Below, in pieces: positions 52,367-62,016 of a stretch of 64,000 nt of DNA. The notes under the pieces are model-generated. The model was not told the DNA's origin. It searched no databases and saw only the letters and a list, made by a program, of their open reading frames with translations. Both the position numbers and the translations under genes were made by a program. The first letter of the stretch is position 1, and every line of letters starts with the position of its first letter. Location: assembly GCF_003202405.1 (NCBI RefSeq), contig NZ_QJHL01000002.1, positions 434,001 to 498,000 on the forward strand, read 5' to 3'. This DNA comes from Flavobacterium hydrophilum (GTDB taxonomy: Bacteria; Bacteroidota; Bacteroidia; Flavobacteriales; Flavobacteriaceae).

Positions 52367-52383
52367 TCAAATTAATCAATATC

Positions 52384-53775
52384 ATGAAAAAAAATCTATT
52401 TAGAATAGCATTATTTAGTACTGTTATTGCAGCCTTAACATTAGGAAGCTGTAGTAGTGACGACAACAACGATCCAGGAACTAATCCGCCTGTTGCAGAC
52501 GGTACACGCTGGATAACTTTAACAGGATCTTTTCCTGATGCGGCAGGAACAGCAGGAAATGGAGGAACGCGTGCTTACGCAATTACTCAGGAGAATGCGG
52601 CTAACCCGGATTATGTAGTAGATCTTTTTAAGATGGAGAGCGAGAAATATGTTGTAGGATTTGCTTTGAAATCCAGTCGTACTGCACGTGTTCAGGCTTC
52701 TGAAGATGGTAAATTTTTATACAATATCCAGTACACAGGAACTGAAGGCGGTGTATTTAATAAATACAGCGTTTCCGGACAAGGGAAATATACAGAAGTT
52801 GGTTATGAGCTTAATACTGCAACTATTTTAGGTACGTCTCCTCGTTGGGTTAAAGCAGCAGAAGGTATTGGTGTAGGGGTATCTTTTGGTGAAGCATTAG
52901 ATCCTTATACTGGAAGTGCCCCAAATTACGTATGGAGACATCCAAAAGGTAAAATCAAAATTGCAAACATCGACTTAAATAATACTGCCATCACAAATAC
53001 CGGTAATATTGACGTAGACCTTGGAGCTGAATTAGAAGCACAAGGTTACCATGTATGGAGAGCAGACGTACCTGTATTAAATCAGGCTAAAGACAAATTA
53101 TATATTGGTTTAGGTGTTAGAAGACACAACGTAAACGGTACAGTAACAACAAATGCAAATACCGGAGCTATCTCTGGCTGGCAGACAACTAACGAAAGAA
53201 ATTTAGGTACTCTTACTTATGTAGTAGATTATCCAAGTTTAAGAAATGCTAAGATTATCACTTCAGAAAAAAGTATGATTGACAATTTAGGATACCGTAC
53301 ATTAACACAGTATGTTGGAACTGATGGAAATCTTTACCAGGCAACTGCTACTTCTGGTCCGGATATCCTACGTATCAGTAAAGCAACAAATGATTACGAT
53401 CAGACTTACCACTTCAATCTTAATACTGCTTTAAGCATAACTGGTTCAAGTATTAAAGCCTGGAGATATATTAAAGATGGAGTAGCTGTTGTTCTTTATA
53501 CCGTAACAGGTACTAATGGCGGTTATGTTGCTTTAATAGATTTAAATGCTAAAACAGCAACTAAATTAGCGACAGATAGTGAAGCAGACACAGCATTAGC
53601 AACAACATTTGGTCAGTTTCAAAACATCGGTTTAGTTGGAGATAATGTATATCTTCCATTAACTCCTTCAGGTAAAGATGGAAATATTTATATAGTAAAC
53701 TGGAAAACCAAAACAATCAAAAAAGGAGCTACATTAAAAGCAGCTTCAGGTAGTTTCTATTTAGGTGCTTACTAA
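52384..53775 (+). CDS. DUF4374 surface lipoprotein
   Basis: 463 aa. The lipobox is LGSCSSD (Cys near 23). The rest is beta-propeller-like, with the DUF4374 start GTRWITLTGSFPD and repeated strand-turn units (WRADVPVLNQAKDKLYIGLG, YIVNWKTKTI). DUF4374 proteins are encoded next to TonB receptors. The Bacteroides XusB protein, which captures foreign siderophores at the cell surface, has this kind of partnership as far as I recall. Same operon as the receptor gene, so a siderophore-binding role is inferred. Confidence 0.85.
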   Translation: MKKNLFRIALFSTVIAALTLGSCSSDDNNDPGTNPPVADGTRWITLTGSFPDAAGTAGNGGTRAYAITQENAANPDYVVDLFKMESEKYVVGFALKSSRTARVQASEDGKFLYNIQYTGTEGGVFNKYSVSGQGKYTEVGYELNTATILGTSPRWVKAAEGIGVGVSFGEALDPYTGSAPNYVWRHPKGKIKIANIDLNNTAITNTGNIDVDLGAELEAQGYHVWRADVPVLNQAKDKLYIGLGVRRHNVNGTVTTNANTGAISGWQTTNERNLGTLTYVVDYPSLRNAKIITSEKSMIDNLGYRTLTQYVGTDGNLYQATATSGPDILRISKATNDYDQTYHFNLNTALSITGSSIKAWRYIKDGVAVVLYTVTGTNGGYVALIDLNAKTATKLATDSEADTALATTFGQFQNIGLVGDNVYLPLTPSGKDGNIYIVNWKTKTIKKGATLKAASGSFYLGAY

Positions 53776-53866
53776 GCAATCTTAGAAAATATTAAATTCA
53801 GTTTAAAAGCAGATATTAATGAAAAATTAGTATCTGTTTTTATTTTTAGAAAGTATAAAGCATAAA

Positions 53867-53901
53867 AAAACCTATTTTACAAGAAGTGAAATAGGTTTTT
53901 T
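53867..53901. terminator. Bidirectional terminator
   Basis: AAAACCTATTTTA (53867-53879) and TGAAATAGGTTTT (53887-53899) with T runs, between convergent genes. Confidence 0.85.
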
Positions 53902-53916
53902 TATGTGAATAGTTTT

Positions 53917-54825
53917 TTAAACGTTCTTCAAATTGATAATTTCCTGATCCGTCAAAAAGCGCCAGTTACCTCTTGGAAGGTTCTTTTTAGTTAAACCTGC
54001 AAAAGATACACGGTCAATACGTAACACATCATAATCAAAGTTTTCAAAAATAGCACGAACCACTTTTACATTTGATGAACGTAATTTAAGCCCTATTTCG
54101 CTTTTTGGTTCATTATCAATATAACTTACTTCTTCTACAAAAACGCGGTGTCCGTCCAAAACCAAACCTTTACTGATTTTTTCTAAATCTTCAAATTTCA
54201 GGTTTTTATCCAAAGAAACCTGATAAATTTTTGACGATTTCTGACTCGGCAAAGTAAATTTACGAATCATGTCCGTATCATTGGTAAACAACAATAAACC
54301 TGTCGTGTTTTTGTCCATTCTTCCAATCGGAGCAATTTTAGCAGTTGTAGAACCGCGAACCAATTCTAAAACGTTACGGTATTCCTGACCTTCGTCAAGA
54401 GCAGTGGTAAAGTTTTTAGGTTTATTCAGTAAGATATATTCTTTCTTTTCAGGAGTTAGAACCACACCATCAAAGTTTACAACATCGTTCAATTTTACTA
54501 AATAACCCATTTCAGTAACCGGAACGCCATTTACTTTAACGTTTCCTGACTGAATGTATATATCTGCATCACGACGCGAGCAAACACCTGAATTGGAAAT
54601 ATATTTATTCAAACGTATTTCGTCAGAAGCTTTTTGTCTCTTCGGAGCCTGATTTTGTTTTTTAAGTTTTTGTGCTTTTTCTTCTTCGGCTGCCTTCACA
54701 GCAGGTTTCACTTTCTTCGGCCCTTGAGCACGCTTTGCCATAGGAGGTTTTGGCTTGCCGGAGTTTGATCTTGAGCTGTTTGGTCTCGATCCGCCTCTTT
54801 TATTATTCCCTTCCTTATTATTCAT
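53917..54825 (-). CDS. RsuA/RluB-family pseudouridine synthase
   Basis: 302 aa. The first 75 residues are a basic, low-complexity extension (Gly, Ser, Lys, Arg, Pro). An S4 RNA-binding domain follows (IRLNKYISNSGVCSRRDADI, GNVKVNGVPV), then the catalytic motif IGRMDKNTTGLLLFTND with the nucleophilic Asp. It modifies a uridine in rRNA; the site cannot be told from the sequence (RluB or RluF type). Basic extensions of this sort are usual in Bacteroidota members. Confidence 0.9.
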   Translation of the reverse strand: MNNKEGNNKRGGSRPNSSRSNSGKPKPPMAKRAQGPKKVKPAVKAAEEEKAQKLKKQNQAPKRQKASDEIRLNKYISNSGVCSRRDADIYIQSGNVKVNGVPVTEMGYLVKLNDVVNFDGVVLTPEKKEYILLNKPKNFTTALDEGQEYRNVLELVRGSTTAKIAPIGRMDKNTTGLLLFTNDTDMIRKFTLPSQKSSKIYQVSLDKNLKFEDLEKISKGLVLDGHRVFVEEVSYIDNEPKSEIGLKLRSSNVKVVRAIFENFDYDVLRIDRVSFAGLTKKNLPRGNWRFLTDQEIINLKNV

Positions 54826-55070
54826 AAATTCTGTAATTTGTGCAAAGATAGTTTTTTCCTGCTAATAATCTTAAGTTCAATGTTGTTAGATTAATAGCAA
54901 TAAGGTTTTAATCGATTTGAAGCATCACATCCTGCTTTGTTTAAACATGGATTCCCGTTTTCCGTTCCCAATCTTTTATTTTTTGGCAGCAAAAAATAAA
55001 AGGATTTCCACTTCAACCGGGGCTAGATCAAATCAATTGGCTTCTTTTAATATTAATAAACAGAGTTTTA

Positions 55071-55160
55071 CCACAGAGATTCGCAAAGTGAACCTGGAGT
55101 TACACAAAGTTTTTATATTCTCCGTGAATCTTTGCGAAAAATTCTCTGTGGATCTTTGCG
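55071..55160. repeat. Intergenic inverted repeat (CCACAGAGA/TCTCTGTGG)
   Basis: CCACAGAGA (55071-55079) with TCTCTGTGG (55143-55151), and CGCAAAG (55082-55088) with CTTTGCG (55130-55136), form a long imperfect hairpin. It is related in wording to repeats at 7.5 and 8.1 kb. Confidence 0.68.
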
Positions 55161-55169
55161 GAATAAACC

Positions 55170-56132
55170 CTAAAAATTAGAAATCAATTGCTTTCCGTGC
55201 CACAAAACACTTGGGTTAATCAAAACAATACAAAATACACCTGAAACAATCAAAAATTTAAGCACATTATGAAGCAGTAAGTATTGTTCCTTAGAGTTTG
55301 ATTTCCATAAATAAAGCAGAAAAAAAAGCATTGTTGCAAAGCACATATAGAAATAAATATCCATATAGCCCACATCATAAACATTAATCAGTACATAAAC
55401 CGGAAGTACAGTCAAAAAAGTTAAAACAGTAATGATTTGTTTAGAAACACTTTCGTTATAAAGTATTGGAATTGTCTGATAATTATTGGCTAAATCACCT
55501 TTTAAATTCTCCAGATCTTTTATCATTTCCCGAATCAAAAGCAATAAAAACAAAAACATGGCATGTGCTGAAATTACGGCAAAATGACTTCTGTGATTTT
55601 CAATTTCGTCAAAGGAAATCTGATGGTAAAAAAAGTAAAGTAGAATGGCGAAAAAAGGCAGAACAGCCAAAAAAGCCGCTGTCAGATTTCCAACAACAGC
55701 GTATTTTTTTATCTTATGAGAATAAAACCAAATCAGGAAAATATAAGCTGAAAAAAATAAAAAAGCACGCCAGGAAACAATTAATGCCATTAAAACGGCA
55801 ATAAAATTCAAAGTAAAATAAACCGATAGTTTTGTTTTTTGACTAACTAATCTGTCCAGCATCGATTTGTTTGGCCTGTTGATCAAATCCTTCTGGCTGT
55901 CGTAAAAATTATTGATGATATACCCCGAAGCAATTGTAATGGCTGAAGCAAAAACAATTAGGAATAATTTGAAATCAAGTAGAATATCAAGTGCTCTTTT
56001 TTCAGGAGCGAGTATAAAAATAGCTGATAAATACTGTGCTAAAACAATAATCGGAATGTTGTAGCCTCTTACCACAGAAAACAGACTGACAATTTTCATT
56101 ACTAAAAGTTTGTGCTGTCTGCTTAACATCAT
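55170..56132 (-). CDS. UbiA-family prenyltransferase
   Basis: 320 aa, eight or so membrane helices. The prenyl-diphosphate site NNFYDSQKDLINRPNKSML has the N-x-x-x-D-x-x-x-D pattern, and a second acidic site is REMIKDLENLKGDLANNYQT. UbiA enzymes move an isoprenoid chain onto an acceptor; in this lineage it is often named as a geranylgeranylglycerol-phosphate type enzyme. It follows two mevalonate-pathway genes on the same strand, which supply the isoprenoid precursor. Confidence 0.87.
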   Translation of the reverse strand: MMLSRQHKLLVMKIVSLFSVVRGYNIPIIVLAQYLSAIFILAPEKRALDILLDFKLFLIVFASAITIASGYIINNFYDSQKDLINRPNKSMLDRLVSQKTKLSVYFTLNFIAVLMALIVSWRAFLFFSAYIFLIWFYSHKIKKYAVVGNLTAAFLAVLPFFAILLYFFYHQISFDEIENHRSHFAVISAHAMFLFLLLLIREMIKDLENLKGDLANNYQTIPILYNESVSKQIITVLTFLTVLPVYVLINVYDVGYMDIYFYMCFATMLFFLLYLWKSNSKEQYLLLHNVLKFLIVSGVFCIVLINPSVLWHGKQLISNF

Positions 56133-56161
56133 ACGTATTTAAAGTTTGGAAAAGTATAAAT

Positions 56162-57100
56162 TTAGAATTGATAAACCACTTCTAATTTATAGTCTTTTAA
56201 GGAAACTTTAGCACGTTCTAAATCTTCAGTAAAACCCAGAATATAACCGCCGCCGCCAGAACCGCAAAGTTTTAAATAATAATCATTAGTGTCAATTCCG
56301 TTTTGCCAGATTCCGTGAAACTGTTCCGGAATCATTGGTTTGAAATTATTTAAAACGACTTTAGAAAGCTTTTTAGTATTCGTAAACAACGATTTCATAT
56401 CGCCATGTAAAAAGTTGTCTACACAGGCATCGGTATATTTAACGAATTGGTTTTTTAGCATCGCACGGAAACCTTTGTCTTTCAGGTTTTCCATAAAAAT
56501 ATTAACCATTGGAGCCGTTTCTCCCACAATTCCTGAATCTAATAAAAATACAGCCCCTTTGCCGTCAAAACTTTGAGTAGGAATGCCGGTTGCTTCAATA
56601 TTATCCTTAGAATTAATTAAAATCGGAATACTCAAATAGCTGTTTAATGGATCCAGACCAGAGCTTTTTCCGTGGAAAAAACTCTCCATATTCGCAAATA
56701 TGTTTTTTAACTGCAATAATTTTTCACGCGTAAGATTCTCCAGAACCGTAATCTTATGTGTAGCATATTTATCATAAATAGCGGCAACCAAAGCACCGCT
56801 GCTTCCCACTCCGTACCCTTGCGGAATACTGGAATCAAAATACATTCCGGTTTCAACATCACTTTTTAAAGCTGCCAAATCAAAAGCAACCAAATTAGGC
56901 TGTTCTGTTTGTAAGGTTTCGAGATAAGTGGTGTAACGTTTTAAACTTGCATTTGAGGCAATAGCTTCTGCAGAAGGATTTTCATCTTTCTTTAGTGCAC
57001 CATTGTAAAAATTATAAGGAATAGAAAGTCCTTTAGAGTCGCGAATGATTCCGTATTCTCCAAAGAGTAATATTTTTGAGTAAAATAAAGGTCCTTTCAT
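56162..57100 (-). CDS. GHMP kinase, probably mevalonate kinase
   Basis: 312 aa from the ATG at 57100 (MKGPLFYSKILLFGEYGIIR). GHMP motifs are visible: a substrate loop at the start, the ATP loop IPQGYGVGSSGALVAAIYD near 102 and the C-terminal GSGGGGYILGF. It would phosphorylate mevalonate. It lies in one strand-wise series with diphosphomevalonate decarboxylase and UbiA genes, which supports the assignment. A longer GTG frame to 57118 adds residues coded by a flanking AT-rich repeat. Confidence 0.85.
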   Translation of the reverse strand: MKGPLFYSKILLFGEYGIIRDSKGLSIPYNFYNGALKKDENPSAEAIASNASLKRYTTYLETLQTEQPNLVAFDLAALKSDVETGMYFDSSIPQGYGVGSSGALVAAIYDKYATHKITVLENLTREKLLQLKNIFANMESFFHGKSSGLDPLNSYLSIPILINSKDNIEATGIPTQSFDGKGAVFLLDSGIVGETAPMVNIFMENLKDKGFRAMLKNQFVKYTDACVDNFLHGDMKSLFTNTKKLSKVVLNNFKPMIPEQFHGIWQNGIDTNDYYLKLCGSGGGGYILGFTEDLERAKVSLKDYKLEVVYQF

Positions 57101-57134
57101 AATTAATTGATAATTCACAATTTATAATTGATAA

Positions 57135-57485
57135 TTATATGTTTTTAGAGGTTTTAATAATACTTGTAAGTAATTTTAATAACTCTGTGATTTTAGGTTT
57201 AATATTTTGAAATTCAATATCAGAAAGATATTTTGTTTCATACAACAAATCTAACCAATATTCTGTTTCGTTTGCTTCTTTTAATGAAATAGATAATTTA
57301 TGGATAAAATCAGCTTTACTTTGAGCATGTTCCTATTCTCTTACATTGGCATCAATAGAGGTTCCGGATTGCAAAACTTGTCTGGATAAAACAAATTCTT
57401 TTTTCTCGCTTAAAACTTTATAAAGGTTCACAATTTCGATTTCAAAAGCAAAAGATTTTTCTTTGATAATGTTTTTCTTCTCCAT
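57135..57485 (-). pseudogene. Four-helix bundle (23S rRNA IVP-type) gene with a nonsense codon
   Basis: A 117-codon frame from ATG 57485 to TAA 57135 encodes a typical four-helix bundle protein: MEKKNIIKEKSFAFEIEIVN, VLQSGTSIDANVRE, then EHAQSKADFIHKLSISLKEA and EYWLDLLYETKYLS. A TAG interrupts it at codon 51 (57333-57335), right after NVRE; both halves are otherwise in frame. It is inserted between mevalonate kinase and mvaD and flanked by AATTGATAATT-type repeats. Confidence 0.88.
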
Positions 57486-57513
57486 AAAGTTAGTAATTTT
57501 TAATTGACAATTA

Positions 57514-58605
57514 TCAATTATCAATTATCAATTGACTGCCCTCCCCAATTTCGTCACAAATGTACTGACCATTTTGACAAAAGCCAACTAATTCGTTCTT
57601 AATAAATTGTAATACTTTTTTACTAACGTTTTCAGGATATAAAACATGGACATTTGCACCCGCATCAAGGGTAAAACAAACCGGAGTTTTTGTTTCGGCT
57701 CTGAATTTCCAGATGGCGTTAATAATTTGTAATGTGTTTGGCTTCATCAGGATAAAATAAGGCATCGAAGTCATCATCATGGCGTGTAAAGTCAGGGCTT
57801 CACTTTCTACAACTTTGATAAACTCTTCTATATTTCCACTTTCGAAAATAGCGATTAATTTATCAAGATTCTCGTGTGCCTGCGCAAAACGGCTGTAGGC
57901 ATACGGATGATTGTGCATTAAATCATGTCCAACTGTGCTCGAAACCTGTTTTTCTCCTTTATCAACCAATAAAATCGTGTCCTGATAATTATGGAAATTT
58001 TCATGGATTGCATACGGAAATTCAACCCCAAATAAATCAGAGCTTCCTTCGATATTTGCCTGATTTCCCCAAACAACAACATTTCCTTTCACGCTTCGGC
58101 ATGCACTTCCGGAACCTAAACGGGCTAAAAATGATGCTTTCTGATAAAAATAATCGTCTGTCATTTCCGGGTTGAGCTTTTTTTCTAAACTCATAAAATT
58201 CATAGCCAAAGCGGCCATTCCGGATGCCGAAGAAGCGATTCCCGAGCTGTGCGGAAAAGTATTATGAGTATCAATCGTGAAATGATAGTCTTTCAAAAAC
58301 GGCAGATATTCTTCAATTCGCTCTAAAAACTTTCTGATTTTTGGCTTAAAATCTTCTTTTGGTTTTCCTTCAAATAATAAATCAAATGAAAAAGCATCCT
58401 TACTCTCTTTCTTTTCAAAAGCAAGTTTCGTAATCGTTTTGCAATTATTCAATGTAAAACTTACCGATGGATTCGCCGGAATCTGGTTGTCTTTTTTTCC
58501 CCAGTATTTTACCAATGCTATGTTGCTTGGAGCACTCCATTCAAAGTTTCCGTTTTCAATTGTTGAAGAATATGTTTTAGGAATAAAATCAGCTGCTGTA
58601 AACAT
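57514..58605 (-). CDS. mvaD: Diphosphomevalonate decarboxylase
   Basis: 363 aa. Hallmarks are APSNIALVKYWGKKDNQIP near 27-45 and SSGIASSASGMAALAMNF near 120, followed by GSGSACRSV. It converts mevalonate diphosphate with ATP to isopentenyl diphosphate, CO2 and ADP. The last residues (SQLIIDN) are coded by a TTGATAAT-type repeat, suggesting that the insertion of the four-helix-bundle unit altered the gene's end. Confidence 0.93.
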   Translation of the reverse strand: MFTAADFIPKTYSSTIENGNFEWSAPSNIALVKYWGKKDNQIPANPSVSFTLNNCKTITKLAFEKKESKDAFSFDLLFEGKPKEDFKPKIRKFLERIEEYLPFLKDYHFTIDTHNTFPHSSGIASSASGMAALAMNFMSLEKKLNPEMTDDYFYQKASFLARLGSGSACRSVKGNVVVWGNQANIEGSSDLFGVEFPYAIHENFHNYQDTILLVDKGEKQVSSTVGHDLMHNHPYAYSRFAQAHENLDKLIAIFESGNIEEFIKVVESEALTLHAMMMTSMPYFILMKPNTLQIINAIWKFRAETKTPVCFTLDAGANVHVLYPENVSKKVLQFIKNELVGFCQNGQYICDEIGEGSQLIIDN

Positions 58606-58638
58606 GAATTATAAAATTTTGACAAAGATAACTTTTTC

Positions 58639-58703
58639 ACCATATAAGTTATATAAGAAATATAAGCAGCTTTTACTAAATGAACTTATATGACTTATAT
58701 GGT
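58639..58703. repeat. Intergenic palindrome (ACCATATAAG type)
   Basis: 19-bp arms 58639-58657 and 58685-58703 (ACCATATAAGTTATATAAG) pair with one mismatch. A single half-arm copy (ACCATATAAGTTATGTAAG) lies at about 7499-7517. Confidence 0.8.
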
Positions 58704-58749
58704 TTGAAATTTTTCTTTTTGACTATTTTTGATTCAAAATTTTATTATC

Positions 58750-59226
58750 ATGAATAAGTTCGTAAAAATAGCAATAGCTTTAGTAGTTTGTCTGGCAGTA
58801 GGATATTCTGCAAGTCTGGTAACAAGACCCAGCGTAGCAGAGTGGTACCCAACAATTGAGAAGCCATTTTTTAATCCGCCCAACTGGATTTTCATGCCGG
58901 TCTGGACCTTGCTTTATATTTTAATGGCCGTTGCTGCCGGTTTAGTCTGGGATAAAATAAAAGAACAAAATGCAGCCGTAAAAAAAGCTTTAGGATTCTT
59001 TTTGATCCAACTGACTTTAAATGCCATCTGGTCGTATTTATTCTTCGGATTAAAAAACCCGATGCTGGCTTTAATCGAAATTGTTCTTCTATGGCTGATG
59101 ATTTATGAAACGTATTTAAAATTTACTAAAATCAATAAAACGGCTGGATATTTATTAATCCCGTATTTGGCCTGGGTTGGATTTGCAGCGATTTTGAATG
59201 CGAGTATCTGGTGGTTGAATAAGTAA
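58750..59226 (+). CDS. TspO/MBR family membrane protein
   Basis: 158 aa from the ATG at 58750. Five transmembrane helices and the TspO pattern are clear: WYPTIEKPFFNPPNWIFMPV and WTLLYILMAVAAGLVW, then LNAIWSYLFFGLKNPMLALI. TspO proteins bind porphyrins and similar ligands in membranes. Monocistronic. Confidence 0.93.
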   Translation: MNKFVKIAIALVVCLAVGYSASLVTRPSVAEWYPTIEKPFFNPPNWIFMPVWTLLYILMAVAAGLVWDKIKEQNAAVKKALGFFLIQLTLNAIWSYLFFGLKNPMLALIEIVLLWLMIYETYLKFTKINKTAGYLLIPYLAWVGFAAILNASIWWLNK

Positions 59227-59284
59227 CTTTTGTTTCAGGTTTCATGTTTATTTTGTTTCAGGTTTTCTGGTTAACTGATGAATC

Positions 59285-60031
59285 TTAATTTTTAACCTCT
59301 GTTCTCAACTTCTTAAATTCTTCATTTTTAGAATATAAAAAATCCATCGTAGCCAGAATATTTGGGTTTTCTAAAAGGATTTTAGATTTAGGATCAGCTT
59401 CGCAGAATTCAATAAAAAGGGCTGTTTCTTGGGGCTTTAATTTTAGGTCTTTTGTCAAAAAATCAGGATTTAATGTGTTTTTTACGAGCTGGCTGAAATC
59501 AATTTTGGGACTTTCCTTTTTAGGAGTTTCTTCTTTTTTGAATAAATTCCGAATTTGTTTTCCAAGGTAAATAAAATCTGTTCCGAGGGGCATAACTGCT
59601 TCTTTATAACCAGCAATTTTTAATCCTTCCTTTGATTTGTGAGAGTTTAGCTTAATCTGTTCTATTTCTTCTTTAGTCAGCCAGACTGTTTTTGATTCCT
59701 TATTCAAAACGACAACTTCTTTCAGCTCTTCCGGTTTGGCAATCATATTGACTGTAAAACGATTGGACTGAATGTTTTCTGCTGTGACTTTTAATCTTGT
59801 AAATAAAAAATCTTTTGAGAAGAAAAGCAGACTGTCTTTTATATTTACACTAATTGAAAATTCGCCCGATTCGTTTGTTCTGGTGCTGATTTTAGCAGTT
59901 TTGTTGATTACTTCTACATTTTTAAGCGGAAGATCCTGAGCAACTACTTTGCCATGAAGCAATTTTTCAGTTTGTGAAATAGATAACTGATAGGTGAAAA
60001 AAGAAATTGTGGTAAGTAATTTTACTCTCAT
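59285..60031 (-). CDS. Exported protein with carboxypeptidase-regulatory-like domain
   Basis: 248 aa. Signal peptide (LLTTISFFTYQLSISQ), then a CarboxypepD_reg-like beta sandwich (25-105, LHGKVVAQDLPLKNVEVINK, RTNESGEFSIS). The helical C-terminal half is charged and unrecognised (KIDFSQLVKNTLNPDFLTKD). The type is common in Bacteroidota; function unknown. Confidence 0.8.
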   Translation of the reverse strand: MRVKLLTTISFFTYQLSISQTEKLLHGKVVAQDLPLKNVEVINKTAKISTRTNESGEFSISVNIKDSLLFFSKDFLFTRLKVTAENIQSNRFTVNMIAKPEELKEVVVLNKESKTVWLTKEEIEQIKLNSHKSKEGLKIAGYKEAVMPLGTDFIYLGKQIRNLFKKEETPKKESPKIDFSQLVKNTLNPDFLTKDLKLKPQETALFIEFCEADPKSKILLENPNILATMDFLYSKNEEFKKLRTEVKN

Positions 60032-60152
60032 ACAGAATTAATTAGCTGAGAGTAAAATTATTAGAATCGTCTTAATGAAAACTTATGAATTGTGTAAATT
60101 CTTGTTAATACTCACGTTAGGTATTGGAATGGAGTAAATATTAAATCAAATG

Positions 60153-60800
60153 TTATAAAATATCAATCAATTCTGAAGCCGAATTTATAACCAATTTTGC
60201 ACCGCTGTTTTTCAATTCTTCCTGAGTTCTGTAACCCCAGGTAACGCCAACAGGAAACATATTAGCATTTACTGCTGTCTGCATATCGATATCAGAATCG
60301 CCTACAAAAAGGATTTCTTCGGGTTTTAAGTTCCATTTTTTGCTAATTTCGACCGCTTCAAACGGATTTGGTTTTTTAAGTGCTTCTGTACTTAAACCAA
60401 CTGCAGCATCAAAGTGATTTGGAAATATTTCAGTAGCTATCTTCTTGGTCAACTCATCTGCCTTGTTGGAGAAAACCGCCATTTTGATATTTTGTGAAGC
60501 CAAGTTATCTAATAATTCGACAATCCCTTCGTATGGTTTTGTTTTTAGCGTGCAGGTTTCACGATAACCTTTCACCATACTTTCAAAGCAGGTTTCAATC
60601 TGCTCCTGAGAATTGTTTGATACAGGCAAAGCCTTGCTTACTAAATTCCGCAAACCGCTGCCAATAAAATATTGATACGTATCATAAGTATGCGTTGGAT
60701 AATTTAGACTTGTAAGTACAGAATTCATGGCATCTGAAATATCTTCTAATGAATTAACTAATGTTCCGTCTAAATCAAAAATAATTCCTTTAAATTTCAT
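60153..60800 (-). CDS. HAD hydrolase, phosphoglycolate phosphatase-like
   Basis: 215 aa. HAD motifs are FDLDGTLVNS (10-19), AVFSNKAD with Ser, the Lys of KKPNPFE, and FVGDSDIDMQTA. The helical cap (about 20-95) and overall length match Gph/PGP-type phosphatases. It is the last gene of a minus-strand cluster, 7 bases after the flavoprotein gene. Confidence 0.88.
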   Translation of the reverse strand: MKFKGIIFDLDGTLVNSLEDISDAMNSVLTSLNYPTHTYDTYQYFIGSGLRNLVSKALPVSNNSQEQIETCFESMVKGYRETCTLKTKPYEGIVELLDNLASQNIKMAVFSNKADELTKKIATEIFPNHFDAAVGLSTEALKKPNPFEAVEISKKWNLKPEEILFVGDSDIDMQTAVNANMFPVGVTWGYRTQEELKNSGAKLVINSASELIDIL

Positions 60801-60807
60801 TTTATTT

Positions 60808-62016
60808 TTAAATATTATTGGCTAAAATAAACCCGCTTGTCCAGGCATTTTGGAAATTAAATCCTCCGGTAATGGCGTCGATATTGACAATTTCGCCTGC
60901 AAAATAAAGGTTTTCGTGAATCTTGCTTTCCATTGTTTTAAAGTTGATTTCCTTTAAATCGATTCCTCCTGCAGTTACAAATTCTTCTTTAAAAGTGCTT
61001 TTTCCGTTTACCTGAAATTTTGCCTGAGTCAATTGTAAAGCTAAATTCTGCAATTGAATTTTAGATAAATCTGCCCATTTTGTTTCTTCTTCAATTCCCG
61101 AAGCTAAAACTAAGCTTTCCCACAAACGATTCGGGAATTCAAAAGGTGATTTTTTTGAAACGGCTTTTTTGGCATGTTCCTGTTTTAATTCTTTCAGAAT
61201 TTTTTCAGCATCTTCGGTATCAACATCATTAAGCCAATTGACGAAAATCGTAAACTGGTAATTTTTATCGTGAAGGATTCGTGCTCCCCAGGCCGAAAGT
61301 TTTAGGATGGCAGGGCCACTCATTCCCCAATGTGTGATTAACAAAGGACCCGTTGATTCTAGTTTGGTATCTTTTACGTTTACGGTAACTTGGGCTGCAA
61401 CTCCGGGTAATTCTTTAATCCTGGAATCTTTAATATTGAATGTAAATAGGGAAGGAACGGGGCTTACAATTGCATGACCTTCTTCCTGAAGCATTTCCCA
61501 AATTTTTGGATTGCTTCCGGTTGCCATAACTAATTTTTCGGTAGTGTAATTTTCGGTTTGTGTGTCAATTTTCCAGTGATTTTCTTTTTTAAAAATCGAT
61601 TGTACGCTTTGTCCTGTCAATACTTTGATACCTAACTTTTCTGTTGCTTTTAAAAAACAATCAATAATAGTTTGCGAGGAATTAGAAACCGGAAACATTC
61701 TGCCGTCTTCTTCGATTTTTAATTCAACACCGTGTTTTTCGAACCATTCAATTGTATCTCCAGAACAGAACTGATGAAATGGACCGCGAAGTTCTTTTTC
61801 GCCTCTTGGATAAAATTTAACCAGTTCATTAGGCTCAAAACACGCATGTGTCACATTGCATCTTCCGCCTCCGGAAACGCGGACTTTAGATAAAACTTCT
61901 TTTCCTCTTTCTAAAATGGCAATTTTAAGTTTCGGATTTTTTTCTGCAATATTAATTGCGGTAAAAAAACCTGCTGCGCCTCCGCCAACGATGATAATGT
62001 CGAAATTTTTGATCAT
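60808..62016 (-). CDS. NAD(P)/FAD-dependent oxidoreductase, HI0933 family
   Basis: 402 aa. FAD-binding dinucleotide fold IIIVGGGAAGFFTAINIAEK at the start, the family signature RVSGGGRCNVTHA near 45-57, FVTAGGIDLKEINFKTMESK, and NIDAITGGFNFQNAWTSGF at the end. The enzyme class is clear, its substrate is not. It overlaps the GDPD gene by four bases. Confidence 0.92.
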   Translation of the reverse strand: MIKNFDIIIVGGGAAGFFTAINIAEKNPKLKIAILERGKEVLSKVRVSGGGRCNVTHACFEPNELVKFYPRGEKELRGPFHQFCSGDTIEWFEKHGVELKIEEDGRMFPVSNSSQTIIDCFLKATEKLGIKVLTGQSVQSIFKKENHWKIDTQTENYTTEKLVMATGSNPKIWEMLQEEGHAIVSPVPSLFTFNIKDSRIKELPGVAAQVTVNVKDTKLESTGPLLITHWGMSGPAILKLSAWGARILHDKNYQFTIFVNWLNDVDTEDAEKILKELKQEHAKKAVSKKSPFEFPNRLWESLVLASGIEEETKWADLSKIQLQNLALQLTQAKFQVNGKSTFKEEFVTAGGIDLKEINFKTMESKIHENLYFAGEIVNIDAITGGFNFQNAWTSGFILANNI

